A stretch of DNA of 64,000 bases from an uncultured Acidimicrobiales bacterium (GCA_937922045.1 CAKZXA010000032.1:133710-197709); one strand, 5' to 3'. Shown: positions 1-8,893, numbered from the stretch's first letter. Made by a program: numbers and translations. Notes: generated from the letters alone by a model not told the origin.

Positions 1-700
1 TGCTGTTTCGACAACGCTGGCTCCGAGCACCACTGGGTCGTCCACCGCCCATGGTGGCGAAGCAACGGACGGCGGCACTGAGGGCGACGCTGACTATTCG
101 AACGCCGGCGCCACCGGTGGCGACGCTGCTGGAGGCGAGGGATCGAGTGGGACAGCCGACTCGGGTCAAAGCCCCGTCGATCCGGCAATCTTGACCAACA
201 CCGGTGAAGGTCTTGAAGGCGAAGCCTTGAAGTCGTATCTTGCCGATCGGTATGAGGCGTTCTGGACCGCCTATGACGCGGCGAGGGCCGCCCCCAAGAG
301 CGACAATCTCACAGGGCACTCAGCCTTGAGCGAGCTGGCGTCAGGCGAGCAGCTCGACGCTACCTTCAGCGCTCTCGACGACCTTCGTTCCACCGGTCAG
401 GTTGTCCGTGAGTCTGATACCCCGGCGATTGCTGGCACCGATACCGATTCTGAGCACCGAGTGGCGGTCGAGCTCGTGGACGACGGACTGGCCGAAATCA
501 CGGCCTGTCTGGTAAACGATGATGTGCGTGTCGTCTCAGCGACTGGTGATGTCGCCTCGGCCAACACGGTCACCGTGAAATCCCGCAGCACGATGGTTCG
601 TGCGGACGGAACGTGGAAGCTGATCCGGAGCCAGGCTGTCGACATTGTGCAGGGTGTCGGTGGCTGCTGGGACGAAGGCGACGAGAACTACCCCTACTAG
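1..700 (+). CDS. Secreted or lipid-anchored hypothetical protein, C-terminal part
   Basis: The frame is open from base 2 of the window to the stop at 698-700, so the gene begins upstream of the window; the TTG at 191 is only an internal codon. The visible N-terminal part (to about 190) is a low-complexity Gly/Ala/Ser/Thr/Asp-rich linker, typical of a spacer behind a signal peptide or lipobox. The part from about 190 is a compact alpha/beta domain of about 165 residues with late sequence of the type KSRSTMVRADGTWKLIRSQ, which resembles the end of NTF2-like or Mce-associated folds (a property I infer from pattern only). The function is unknown. It converges on the next gene. Confidence 0.7.
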   Translation, partial: AVSTTLAPSTTGSSTAHGGEATDGGTEGDADYSNAGATGGDAAGGEGSSGTADSGQSPVDPAILTNTGEGLEGEALKSYLADRYEAFWTAYDAARAAPKSDNLTGHSALSELASGEQLDATFSALDDLRSTGQVVRESDTPAIAGTDTDSEHRVAVELVDDGLAEITACLVNDDVRVVSATGDVASANTVTVKSRSTMVRADGTWKLIRSQAVDIVQGVGGCWDEGDENYPY

Positions 701-743
701 GTGCGGTTGAGTCGCGGGGCCTGGAGAGCGAGGCCCATCTCGC

Positions 744-1208
744 CTACTCCTGGTTATCGTCGGCGGCTTGGCGACCAAACTGCAGGTGTCGGCGAAGCCA
801 GGCTTCGGTGGCCAACCTGGCTTCCACCTCAGCCCCGATCTGGCTGTAGGCGGCTTTCCATCTGCGGTTGGCCTGCAGGCCTCGACCGAAATCGCTCACG
901 TAGCCCATCGAGAAGCCGACGATCCCAAGCTCGTGCCATTGCCGAACGTGGACGAGCTCATGAGCCAATAAGGGGCTCTTCCCGTCGGGTGCTACATCGG
1001 TGGCGAGAAAGATTCGGTGCCCAAGCGTGATGCCAAGATAATCGCTAGGTAGCCACCGGATACGGAAGATTCGTGCCCGCTTGGCGAGCTCGGGTGAAAG
1101 CACGTCGTACGCATCGAGCTCGGTGTCGGTGAGACGCCGTCCTCGAAGTTCAGTCTTGACCGTGGTGATGAGGGAACGGGCGAGCGGCACGTACCTAACC
1201 TTAGCCAA
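744..1208 (-). CDS. Small HExxH metallopeptidase-like protein (DUF4157-like)
   Basis: This 154-residue protein carries the zinc-peptidase motif HELVH (His83, Glu84, His87), followed by an Arg/Trp-rich stretch. It resembles the small putative metallopeptidases of the DUF4157 type, in which HExxH is the main conserved feature. The preceding strand reads GHRIFLATDVAPDGKSPLLA, an arrangement usual just ahead of such a helix. No signal peptide is visible, so a cytoplasmic or membrane-peripheral location is likely. The start is a TTG at 1208, because no ATG or GTG lies in frame upstream; this makes the exact N-terminus uncertain. It is transcribed divergently from the AarF kinase gene. The substrate is unknown. 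Confidence 0.65.
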   Translation of the reverse strand: MAKVRYVPLARSLITTVKTELRGRRLTDTELDAYDVLSPELAKRARIFRIRWLPSDYLGITLGHRIFLATDVAPDGKSPLLAHELVHVRQWHELGIVGFSMGYVSDFGRGLQANRRWKAAYSQIGAEVEARLATEAWLRRHLQFGRQAADDNQE

Positions 1209-1306
1209 TCGGAGCGAAGGACTCGACGTCAGGGTCGAGCCTGAGCCGCCACGGCAAGGAGGGAACCGCTACCCTTACATTCTCATCGTCGATGAGATCG
1301 GGAGCC

Positions 1307-2830
1307 ATGGCCAAAGCGTCAGATCTGCAATCCAAGCGAAGCACGAGCCTGACGCCGTTGCTGAAACTGGCCGGGGTGGCCGGTCTTGGCGCAACGGTCA
1401 TCGAAGCGGTGCGGAGGCGTCGAGGATTGGCGGACTCGTCCCGCTCTTCTTCGTCGATGAAGAGTGGCGGTTCGCTGCGACAGCTCTTGCAGCGCGATCT
1501 GAAGTTGGTAAGGCTCGGGCTCCGTGGTGGACGACGCTACACCACCTACCGGGCTCGCCAGACCTTTGCTTCAGCCGGCCGCAAGGAGGAGTTGGTAACC
1601 CAATTCCAGATGGAGACCGCCGAAGACGTCACCCGAGAGCTCGGCAATATGAAGGGTGCGATGATGAAGCTCGGCCAGATGGCCAGCTATATCGACACCG
1701 GCCTGCCCGACAATGTGCGTTCCACGCTTGCCGCGCTCCAACGAGATGCACCGCCGATGTCTCCCGAGCTCGCCGCCGAGCAGATCGAGAATGAGCTCGG
1801 CGCACCCCCTGAAAAAATCTTCCTCGAGTGGGATCGGGTGCCGATCGCAGCGGCCTCGATCGGACAGGTGCATCGGGCCCTAACCCACGAGGGGCAGGCG
1901 GTAGCGGTCAAGGTGCAGTATCCCGGAGTGGCCGAGGCGGTGGCCGCCGATCTTCGTAATGCCAACTGGCTCTTTGCCGGGCTGTCCAACCTCTTTCCCG
2001 GGATGGAACCTGGTCCGGTTGCCGATGAGATCAAGGAACGGTTGGCCGAAGAGCTTGACTACGAGATTGAGGCCGCGAACCAGCGCTACTTTGCCGCCAG
2101 CTTCGCCGGTCACCCAACCATCCATGTGCCCGGCGTTGTGGATCAGTACTGCACAGCGAAGATACTCACCACCGAGCTTGCGACTGGATCGACCTTTGAG
2201 GAGGCAACGACCTGGGATCAGGAGCAACGAAACCTTGCGGCGGAAACGCTTTTCCGGTTCTCGTTCGGCGCTATCTACCGACTCCACGCCTTCAACGGAG
2301 ACCCTCATCCTGGTAACTATCTCTTCAACCCGGATGGCAAGGTAACGTTTCTCGACTTCGGCCTGGTCAAGCGGTTTTCGGAGGCTGAGACAAAACTGTT
2401 TGAATCGATGATCACCGAGATGATCTTCAATCGAGATATGGCCGCTTTCCGAGAGGTTGTCGTCGGCGCTGGCCTTCTCAGTCCGACGGCGCCCTTTTCT
2501 GACGACGACGTTGGCGACTACTTCAGCTACTACTACAAGTATTTGCAGCAAGACAGCCCCACCTCGATCGACGAGGCCTACGCCGCCGCAGGCGTAGCCC
2601 ATCTGCTCGACACCTCCGGACACTTTGGGGAGCTCATGAAAGAGCTCAATGTTCCACCGGCGTTCGTCGTGGTCCAACGCATAACGCTGGGCTTGATGGG
2701 CCTCTTTGCACAACTCAGGGCCACCGCAAACTGGCAGGCGATCGCCAAGGAACTCTGGACCTTCATAGATGCCGAGCCGTCGACGGCGATGGGTGTTGCC
2801 ATCGCCGAATGGGAACGCACGAAGGGCTAA
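1307..2830 (+). CDS. ABC1/AarF/UbiB atypical kinase family protein
   Basis: The protein of about 507 residues has the hallmarks of the ABC1/UbiB family: an Ala-rich nucleotide loop (AAASIGQVH), the invariant lysine in AVAVKVQYPG, the catalytic loop FNGDPHPGNYLF and the metal-binding LDFGLVKRF. In other bacteria and mitochondria these proteins support isoprenoid-quinone or lipid biosynthesis as atypical ATPases; the substrate here is not evident. Two starts are possible: ATG 1307, preceded closely by GGGAG, or ATG 1292, which has no Shine-Dalgarno sequence. The stop codon overlaps the stop codon of the convergent ferrochelatase gene (2827-2830). Confidence 0.88.
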   Translation: MAKASDLQSKRSTSLTPLLKLAGVAGLGATVIEAVRRRRGLADSSRSSSSMKSGGSLRQLLQRDLKLVRLGLRGGRRYTTYRARQTFASAGRKEELVTQFQMETAEDVTRELGNMKGAMMKLGQMASYIDTGLPDNVRSTLAALQRDAPPMSPELAAEQIENELGAPPEKIFLEWDRVPIAAASIGQVHRALTHEGQAVAVKVQYPGVAEAVAADLRNANWLFAGLSNLFPGMEPGPVADEIKERLAEELDYEIEAANQRYFAASFAGHPTIHVPGVVDQYCTAKILTTELATGSTFEEATTWDQEQRNLAAETLFRFSFGAIYRLHAFNGDPHPGNYLFNPDGKVTFLDFGLVKRFSEAETKLFESMITEMIFNRDMAAFREVVVGAGLLSPTAPFSDDDVGDYFSYYYKYLQQDSPTSIDEAYAAAGVAHLLDTSGHFGELMKELNVPPAFVVVQRITLGLMGLFAQLRATANWQAIAKELWTFIDAEPSTAMGVAIAEWERTKG

Positions 2831-3846
2831 GGCTCCGAACGGGCTGGGCGTCGCTTAGGCGCGGGGCAATGGCCCTCAGGGCACATGTCCGGCCATGGGC
2901 CGCTGGAGCCGAGGGCGACCGGCGTCGGCCGTGTAGGAAGATAGCGCTCTTCGATGAGCTCGCGAATCATCGAGACGAACGGTGGGGCGACCCCCACCGT
3001 TTGGAGTCTTGTGAAGCCGAGCCCCAAACGCGATGCGGTGGCCGCAGCCTGTGTGTCGAGGTCGAAAAGAACTTCCATGTGGTCGCTCACGAAACCGAGA
3101 GGTAAGAGCGCAACCTCCGAGATGCCCTCTTGGGCCAGCGACTCGAGGTGATCGTTGATGTCTGGTTCCAGCCAGGGAATCTGTGGCGGGCCGCTTCGGC
3201 TCTGGTAAACGAGGTCATAGGGTCGCCCAGTGTGGCCTGCCAGCTCAAGCAGGATGGTGGCCGCCTCGTCCAGCTGCTGGGTGTAGTCACACCCCTGCGC
3301 CATAGAGACAGGGATGGAATGCGCGGTGAAGATCATCCGCGCCTCGGGTCGCTCTGCTAGGCATTGGCCGATGCGCTCGGCTAAGGGGTGCAGAAACCCA
3401 GGATGATTGTAGAAAAGGCGGAGCTTATCGAGGCGTGGTGTGCTCGGCCCGAGGGCGAGGGTGACCTCTTCCAAAGCCTCGCGGTACTGGCGGCAGCCGC
3501 TGTAGGAACCAAAGGCCGAGGTGACGAAAACGGCGGCGTGTGTGACGCCGTCATCGCTCATCGTCTTCACGGTGTCGGCCAGGAATGGATGCCAATGCCG
3601 ATTGCCGAAATAGACCGGTAGATCATGGCCGTGAGCCTTCAGCTCGATGCTGAGAGCTTCGACCAGCATGCGGCCGTGGTCGTTGATCGGGGAGCGGCCG
3701 TTGAAGAGTCGATACTGTTCGGCGACCTCTACAAGTCGCTCCCGGGGGACATTGCGTCCCGCGGTTACGTTCTCAAGAAAGGGCAGTACGTCGTCGGGGC
3801 CTTCAGGTCCTCCGAAAGAGAAGACGAGTACGGCGTCGACGGCTAG
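2827..3846 (-). CDS. hemH: Ferrochelatase (coproporphyrin or protoporphyrin type), start codon not identified
   Basis: Ferrochelatase inserts Fe2+ into a porphyrin in haem synthesis; in Actinobacteria the usual substrate is coproporphyrin III. The frame encodes the family's N-terminal VFSFGGPEGPDDV, SPIN, the VYFGNRHWHPF region, the catalytic-type FTAHSIP and a late LPLGFVSDHMEVLFD. The C-terminus has a Cys-containing tail (PDMCPEGHCPAP), a possible 2Fe-2S ligand remnant seen in several actinobacterial enzymes. The frame is open upstream to a stop near 3949-3951. Between there and ATG 3669 I find no in-frame ATG, GTG or TTG, yet starting at 3669 would remove about 50 conserved residues. The start must be unusual (given as about 3846) or the sequence has an error. 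It lies directly downstream of whiB, 41 nt from its stop. Confidence 0.85.
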   Translation of the reverse strand, partial: LAVDAVLVFSFGGPEGPDDVLPFLENVTAGRNVPRERLVEVAEQYRLFNGRSPINDHGRMLVEALSIELKAHGHDLPVYFGNRHWHPFLADTVKTMSDDGVTHAAVFVTSAFGSYSGCRQYREALEEVTLALGPSTPRLDKLRLFYNHPGFLHPLAERIGQCLAERPEARMIFTAHSIPVSMAQGCDYTQQLDEAATILLELAGHTGRPYDLVYQSRSGPPQIPWLEPDINDHLESLAQEGISEVALLPLGFVSDHMEVLFDLDTQAAATASRLGLGFTRLQTVGVAPPFVSMIRELIEERYLPTRPTPVALGSSGPWPDMCPEGHCPAPKRRPARSEP

Positions 3847-3887
3847 CTTGCTGTCGGCGGGCCTAGAACGTGAGGTGGTGTTGGGTG

Positions 3888-4292
3888 CTACTTCGATGAA
3901 TCGGAGCCTATCGCCCCGGCCAAGGCGCTCGGTCGTGATGGGCCGAGGTCAGCGGTAGCTGCAGCCCATGTGAGTGGAACCGGCTTTGCGGAGTCTCGAG
4001 CGGCAATCACGGCCCGACGGCTTGGTGAGCGAGGAGCAAAGCCAGCGGCTGCTCGTTCTTCGTCGTTCTCGCCACCCCAGAATCCATGCTCCCGGTTGAG
4101 CCGGGCCGCAGTGCGACATTCGAGGAGTACCGGGCATGCCATGCAGTAGCTGGTCGCAATCGTTTCCCGCTCAACCCGTCGTTCGGGTCGCTCGGCAGCA
4201 GCGCCGAAGAACACATGGGTAAGGCCCTTGCAGATGCCCTCATCGGCCCAATCGATAGTCGTCTCGGGGTGCAGTGCGAATTCGACGTCCAT
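3888..4292 (-). CDS. WhiB-family iron-sulfur transcriptional regulator
   Basis: The 134-residue protein has the WhiB cysteine pattern: one Cys in GICKG, then YCMACPVLLEC, giving C..CxxCxxxxxC for a 4Fe-4S cluster, followed by the turn GFWGG that contacts the sigma factor. WhiB proteins are confined to Actinobacteria and their phages; they bind the principal sigma factor and respond to redox signals or NO. The C-terminal 60 residues are Ala/Ser/Pro/Arg-rich and may contact DNA. A good Shine-Dalgarno sequence (AGGAG, 5-6 nt before ATG) supports the start. The gene directly precedes ferrochelatase and is probably co-transcribed with it, which would tie haem or iron-sulfur status to this regulator. 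I cannot tell which WhiB subgroup it is. Confidence 0.92.
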   Translation of the reverse strand: MDVEFALHPETTIDWADEGICKGLTHVFFGAAAERPERRVERETIATSYCMACPVLLECRTAARLNREHGFWGGENDEERAAAGFAPRSPSRRAVIAARDSAKPVPLTWAAATADLGPSRPSALAGAIGSDSSK

Positions 4293-4332
4293 ACAAGCTC
4301 CTACAACCTCGGCGACTCGTTCGGCGCCGTTT

Positions 4333-4356
4333 AGTTTTCGACTGTAACGGAAAACT
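4333..4356. promoter_or_regulatory. Inverted repeat in the whiB upstream region
   Basis: AGTTTTC (4333-4339) and GAAAACT (4350-4356) form a perfect 7-bp inverted repeat separated by 10 nt, 41 bp before the whiB start. The location and two-turn-like spacing suit a dimeric regulator or whiB autoregulation. The whole gap 4293-4538 between whiB and the divergent gene is otherwise non-coding and AT-richer than its surroundings. Confidence 0.35.
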
Positions 4357-4538
4357 GAGCGGTCGATTAAATTATCCCGGTGTGCTTTTGGTCACGCCAG
4401 CGGTTGATAACGGGCTGGTCATGACCACTCCTTTTGCACACTCGGCACCGAGCCGGTCTGGGTTGAGCTATGGCACCAAACTTTTTCGATTGTCGACCTT
4501 TCCTGGTCTCAGTGCCTCGGCCGTGGGACCATGCCTAG

Positions 4539-5357
4539 GTGCGAGTTATGACGTGGAACCTCTGGTGGCAATTCGGGCCGTGGCAGCAGCGGCAGGAGCC
4601 GATTCTTGCCGAGCTGGCCCAAAGCAAGCCGGACATCTTAATGTGCCAGGAGGTCTGGTCTGATGGCGATCGCGATCAGGCCGAAGAGATTGCGGTTGCG
4701 CTGGGCCTGGGAGTGGTCCGCACAACCGGCGCCGATGACAAACCTCAACGCTTCGGCAATGCCATTTTTAGTCGTTGGCCGATCCAGCTGGCGGCCCAGC
4801 GAAATCTGCCCGGACCCGACGGACAGCCCTCTTTTCGAACCGTACTCGCTGTCTGGATCGACGCACCGGGTGGGCGTCAGCTTGCGTGTACCACGCATCT
4901 CGACTGGAGCTATGGAGGATCGACGATCCGCCAGGCACAACTCGACGCTGTCGTAGGGCTGATCGCCGAGCTCGACGACGATCGTAGGACCCCTCGTGAG
5001 CCCAGCCAGAACCCGCCTCCGCTTCTGGCTGGCGACTTGAACGCGGTCCCGGAATCAGACGAGATCCGCCGTCTCACTGGAGCGGCCGAACCTTACCGTT
5101 CGCCGATGGTGTTTACCGACTGCTGGGCTGCGGTCGGAGACGGAACCGGCGAGACCTGGGTTCGTGAAAACCCCCATGCTGCAGATGCTCTGTTTCCTCG
5201 CCGCAGGCTCGACTACGTCTTCGTCGCCTGGCCGCGGACAAAACCCTATCTGAACCCGCAAGGTGCTTTTCTTGCCGGTACAACCGCACACAACGGTATG
5301 GTTCCGTCGGACCACTATGCGGTGGTTGTCGAGCTCGACGACCGCTCTACGCTTTGA
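4539..5357 (+). CDS. Endonuclease/exonuclease/phosphatase family protein
   Basis: The 272-residue protein begins VRVMTWNLWW and shows the EEP-fold signature in order: TWNLWW, the metal-binding Glu in MCQEVW, the THLDW strand with catalytic His, AGDLNAVPES with the Asp-x-Asn pair, and the terminal SDHYAVVVEL. This arrangement is shared by exonuclease III, sphingomyelinases and inositol-phosphate phosphatases; the sequence does not say whether DNA, lipid or phosphate ester is cleaved. No signal peptide is present. The GTG at 4539 is chosen because it gives the usual short lead to the first strand; ATG 4548 is the alternative. The stop lies 9 nt before the DUF2510 gene, so the two are probably one operon. 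Confidence 0.85.
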   Translation: MRVMTWNLWWQFGPWQQRQEPILAELAQSKPDILMCQEVWSDGDRDQAEEIAVALGLGVVRTTGADDKPQRFGNAIFSRWPIQLAAQRNLPGPDGQPSFRTVLAVWIDAPGGRQLACTTHLDWSYGGSTIRQAQLDAVVGLIAELDDDRRTPREPSQNPPPLLAGDLNAVPESDEIRRLTGAAEPYRSPMVFTDCWAAVGDGTGETWVRENPHAADALFPRRRLDYVFVAWPRTKPYLNPQGAFLAGTTAHNGMVPSDHYAVVVELDDRSTL

Positions 5358-5366
5358 GCGGAACCT

Positions 5367-6533
5367 ATGACAGAACCCACTGAATCCCAAGACGCGACCG
5401 ACGAAAAGCCGGCACCGCTCGGCGGTTTGCCGAAGGCTGGCTGGTACGCCGATCCTGCCGATGAGTCGCGTCAGCGATGGTGGGACGGTCAGCAGTGGGG
5501 TACCCAGCTGAGCACAGACGATGCCTACAGCTCTACCCGGCGCGTCGCAAGGTCGACGACCGGCCTCCGTCGGGCAGGGGATTGGCTTCGGGAGGCCATC
5601 GCCCAATCGCTCGGCCGTTTCGGTCACTTTCTACCGCTGATCCTGCTCCTCGTCTTGCCGACCGCCCTGTTGTCTTCGGTTGCGGCCTGGTGGGTTTTTC
5701 GCGAAGCGATCTTCATTGTCGATGTCGATTCCGGTGTCGTCGAGTCGACCGGTTTGCCGTCGAGCCCCGCACCCTGGGTTGCCTTTGTGGCACTGCAAAT
5801 CGTCGCCCTCTTTGGCTCGTACTGGCTCTTTGGTTCCGCAACCCATCAGAGCGAAGCGGCTCTTGACGACGAACCGGTGAGCTGGTCTGAATCGGCACGG
5901 GCCGGACTGCGGATGCTGCCACGGGTAGCGCTCGCCTTCCTCAGCCGACTGTTGGTGCTTGCCCTGGCGTGTGTGCTGGTCGGATTACTCACTTTTGCTT
6001 TGAGCCTGATCGGGCCCGCCCTGGTCGTTGGCTTCGTCGCCCTTGCTCTGCCAGCAGTTCTGATTGGACTCTGGCTGCGCCTGTCATTGGTCGGTACGAT
6101 CGCCGCCAGGAGCGCCAACAGTTCGGTTGCCGCCACCATGGACGAAGCTGGCGTCGTCGTCGAGTCGGGCACCCCAGCCCGGGGCCAGCGAACAAATCCG
6201 TTGGCTGCTAGCTGGCGTATGACATCTGGATTCAGCCTCGATCTCTTCGTGCGATTTCTTTTGATCCTCTTCGTCTATGTTGGGATCTGGATTGTCGCCT
6301 CGACCCTAAGTTCGTTGTTCGGGGTGTCGACGGAAGCGGGAACGCCGCCCTACGTTCCCGGCGAGCCGCTAGAGTTTAAGGTTTCGGACGTTCTTCCCGC
6401 CAACATTGCGCTGCAGGCCATCGGAGCGCTCTTTGGCGGCCTAGGTTCTGGTGCACGTCAGATTGTTCTGGCCGTGGCTTCCCTGGGTCTACATCGCGAT
6501 ATCAGCGACGTCCGACTTCGCGACCACCGATAG
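5367..6533 (+). CDS. DUF2510-domain polytopic membrane protein
   Basis: After about 20 acidic residues the protein has a DUF2510 motif, recognisable as GWYADP followed by RWWDGQQWG (residues about 25-47), a small domain typical of actinobacterial membrane proteins. The rest (about residues 85-380) holds six or so hydrophobic segments with short charged loops, beginning with FLPLILLLVLPTALLSSVAAW, written here only in part: FLPLILLLVLPTALL. No catalytic motif is visible; it may be a transport or envelope scaffold protein. It is 67 nt upstream of the helicase gene and follows the EEP gene closely, so the three may be read together. Function unknown. Confidence 0.8.
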   Translation: MTEPTESQDATDEKPAPLGGLPKAGWYADPADESRQRWWDGQQWGTQLSTDDAYSSTRRVARSTTGLRRAGDWLREAIAQSLGRFGHFLPLILLLVLPTALLSSVAAWWVFREAIFIVDVDSGVVESTGLPSSPAPWVAFVALQIVALFGSYWLFGSATHQSEAALDDEPVSWSESARAGLRMLPRVALAFLSRLLVLALACVLVGLLTFALSLIGPALVVGFVALALPAVLIGLWLRLSLVGTIAARSANSSVAATMDEAGVVVESGTPARGQRTNPLAASWRMTSGFSLDLFVRFLLILFVYVGIWIVASTLSSLFGVSTEAGTPPYVPGEPLEFKVSDVLPANIALQAIGALFGGLGSGARQIVLAVASLGLHRDISDVRLRDHR

Positions 6534-6600
6534 CGCCCGAAGCCGACTCTGCAACGTTTGCCTTTCACTCCGGGTCCTTTCGATTGACCTAGGGAGTGCC

Positions 6601-8808
6601 GTGACGGCCAAGAACAAGGAAACACGTAGCAAATCAAGCACTGAATCAAGCACTGAATCAAGCACTGAATCGGACGGAGCATTGGGCGGTGGTCGGCGCG
6701 ACGATCTGCCTGGCGAACAGGCCTGGCTCGATGATGCCTACCGCCATCTGGAACGGATGCAGGAGAGAGCGCAGGAAGGTGTGGCCATCGCCGACCGCAT
6801 GGTGGTGTCTGAGAACACCGCAGATGCCCACGTGGCGCGGCTCAAGCTTGAGAGGAGGGTTGAGATGCTCGACGTTCGGTCGGGCCCACTTTGCTTTGGC
6901 CGAATCGATACCGAGGATGACGAGCGCTGGTACATAGGGCGTCGGCACGTCGAGGATGCTGAAACCGCGCCGGTGATGGTCGATTGGCGGGCACCGGTGG
7001 CAGCCGCCTTCTACCGGGCCACCGCAGCGGACCCCTTCGGCCTTCGCTACCGGCGTCGTTTCAGCCTCGAAGACCGAACGATCACCGCCCTTTTCGACGA
7101 AGACTTCGAAGACCCCGACTCGCTGTCCGCCGCTGGAATCCCCGATCCACTTCTCGCCGAGCTGGACCGCTCCCGATCGGGACAGATGCGTGACATTGTC
7201 GCCACCATCGCCTCCGAGCAGGACGAGATCATTCGAGCCCCGCTCGAAGAACTGCTGGTCGTCCAAGGCGGACCAGGAACCGGGAAGACGGCTGTCGGAC
7301 TCCATCGGGCCGCCTACCTTCTCTATGAGTATCGTCGTGAGCTGTCGTCGGGCGGTCCCGGCGCGGTGGCTGATGCTGGCGTCCTGGTGCTGGGGCCAAA
7401 CCCTCTGTTTCTGCGGTACATCTCCGAGGTGCTTCCATCACTCGGAGAGGTAGCGGTGCGCCAGGCGACGCTGTCGACGCTCGTGGCCGCTAGCTATCGA
7501 GTGCGCAGCGAAGATACCGACGAATTGCGTTCACTGAAAGGCCGCCCGGTCATGGCATCGCTGGTGAAGTCGGCCTGCCGGGCCTACATCAGACCACCAT
7601 CTGACGGGCTTGAGTTGCGATCAGGGCTGGCGGTTGTGCGCTTTGACCGGAGCGACATTGAGACCTTGATCAAGTCGGTATTGAGCGGAGGTATCGCTCA
7701 GAACAGTGGCCGGGAGGTCTTTCGGCGGCGCATTGTGGCCGAGGCATGGCACCGCCATGCTGCGAGGTCTGACGTCGACCCGGGGCAGGAGCCGTTGTTC
7801 AGCTCCCAGCTCAACGCCGATCGGTCGAATCGGGCCCTGATCGACAAGATCTGGCCCACGGTCAGCCCAACGACCGTGGTTCGACGCCTGTACGCTTCTG
7901 GCGCTTTCAGATCTCAGGTGTGTAGCGGCATGCTTTCCGAAGACGAGCAAAAGCTGCTGGCTACCAGCGCTGTCCTGAACCCGAGCGGGAAGAACGCTCG
8001 GCGAAACGCGGAACCGTGGAGCGACGCCGACATCTGGCTGCTCGACGAAGCCGAATCAGTGGCCAACGGTATCGCCGTGACCTACGGCCACATCGTGGTC
8101 GACGAGGCACAGGACTTGTCGCCTATGGCGCTTCGCATGGTCGGACGGCGATCAGCCCGGGGATCGATGACGATTCTTGGCGATCTGGCCCAAGCCACAC
8201 GACCGGGTTCGGTCGACTCATGGCCAGGAGCGGTTGAAATCCTGACCTCGACGGGCCGTCTGGCCGAGGCCTCTCGCCAACCGTCGATCCACCACACCGA
8301 GCTAACGGTCGGCTACCGGGTTCCTGCTTCCATCATCGATCTCGCCAACCGGCTGCTGCCCGAGGCAGCACCAGACGTAACGCCGGTGGTATCTGTTCGC
8401 GATGGTGGCCACCCGCCTCAGATCACGCCCGTCGCCGATGATGACACCCTGGCCGATGTCGCCGTGAGAGAGGCCTCGCGGCTACAAGCTGGCGGCCTCA
8501 GTGTTGGGGTAGTAGCCGTGGCTGATCTCCACCAAGCCCTGGTCGATGCTGCCGAGGCTGAGGGCACGACGTGGCGGCGGTCGCTTGGAACGGGCGGGGG
8601 AGCCGGACTGCCAGGCCAGGAGGCTGTCGTGGTGCTCGACCCGCAGGGGGTAAAGGGTCTCGAGTTCGATGGTGTTGTGGTGGTGGAACCAGCCGACATC
8701 GCCGACAGACCAGCGGGACTACGTCATCTCTACGTGGCCATGACCCGGTCGGTGCACTGGCTGGTCGTGGTTCATCAACGTCCGCTCCCGTCCGCTCTGG
8801 TGTCCTGA
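6601..8808 (+). CDS. HelD/HelR-like UvrD-type ATPase (RNA polymerase recycling)
   Basis: A superfamily-1 helicase-like ATPase of 735 residues. It has a Walker A (GGPGTGKTAVGLHRAAYLL), the HelD-type GPNPLFLRYISEVLPSLGE, Walker B VVDEAQDLSP, motif III GDLAQAT and the late motifs VKGLEFDGVVVV and LYVAMTRS. The family works on stalled RNA polymerase rather than unwinding DNA; HelR of Streptomyces and Mycobacterium displaces rifampicin-bound polymerase. The N-terminal coiled part (RHLERMQERAQEG) matches the arm that enters the secondary channel. The chosen GTG at 6601 follows AGGGAG by 5-6 nt; an earlier in-frame start would run into the preceding gene. Residues near the N-terminus consist of a three-fold SSTE repeat (see repeat at 6634). 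Confidence 0.86.
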   Translation: MTAKNKETRSKSSTESSTESSTESDGALGGGRRDDLPGEQAWLDDAYRHLERMQERAQEGVAIADRMVVSENTADAHVARLKLERRVEMLDVRSGPLCFGRIDTEDDERWYIGRRHVEDAETAPVMVDWRAPVAAAFYRATAADPFGLRYRRRFSLEDRTITALFDEDFEDPDSLSAAGIPDPLLAELDRSRSGQMRDIVATIASEQDEIIRAPLEELLVVQGGPGTGKTAVGLHRAAYLLYEYRRELSSGGPGAVADAGVLVLGPNPLFLRYISEVLPSLGEVAVRQATLSTLVAASYRVRSEDTDELRSLKGRPVMASLVKSACRAYIRPPSDGLELRSGLAVVRFDRSDIETLIKSVLSGGIAQNSGREVFRRRIVAEAWHRHAARSDVDPGQEPLFSSQLNADRSNRALIDKIWPTVSPTTVVRRLYASGAFRSQVCSGMLSEDEQKLLATSAVLNPSGKNARRNAEPWSDADIWLLDEAESVANGIAVTYGHIVVDEAQDLSPMALRMVGRRSARGSMTILGDLAQATRPGSVDSWPGAVEILTSTGRLAEASRQPSIHHTELTVGYRVPASIIDLANRLLPEAAPDVTPVVSVRDGGHPPQITPVADDDTLADVAVREASRLQAGGLSVGVVAVADLHQALVDAAEAEGTTWRRSLGTGGGAGLPGQEAVVVLDPQGVKGLEFDGVVVVEPADIADRPAGLRHLYVAMTRSVHWLVVVHQRPLPSALVS
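6634..6669 (+). repeat. Three tandem copies of a 12-bp unit at the helicase N-terminus
   Basis: The unit tcaagcactgaa occurs three times without change at 6634-6645, 6646-6657 and 6658-6669. It is in frame and encodes Ser-Ser-Thr-Glu three times, lengthening a disordered N-terminal tail. Perfect identity suggests recent slippage and a possible length-variable site. Confidence 0.9.
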
Positions 8809-8893
8809 GCGGTAACGACCACTGAGGATGGAGCGTCGACGGTCTCGTCAACGTCGACCGCGGACCTAGCCGATAGAGGGTTGCGTGGTCGGT

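Noticed and set aside
3888-3951. Programmed -1 frameshift joining WhiB and ferrochelatase
   Set aside because: The ferrochelatase frame is open across the end of whiB, but I see no slippery heptamer and such a fusion is not known.
6451-6600. Upstream start of the HelR-like protein at GTG 6451
   Set aside because: It would overlap the DUF2510 gene and add a non-homologous stretch. GTG 6601 has AGGGAG at a proper distance.
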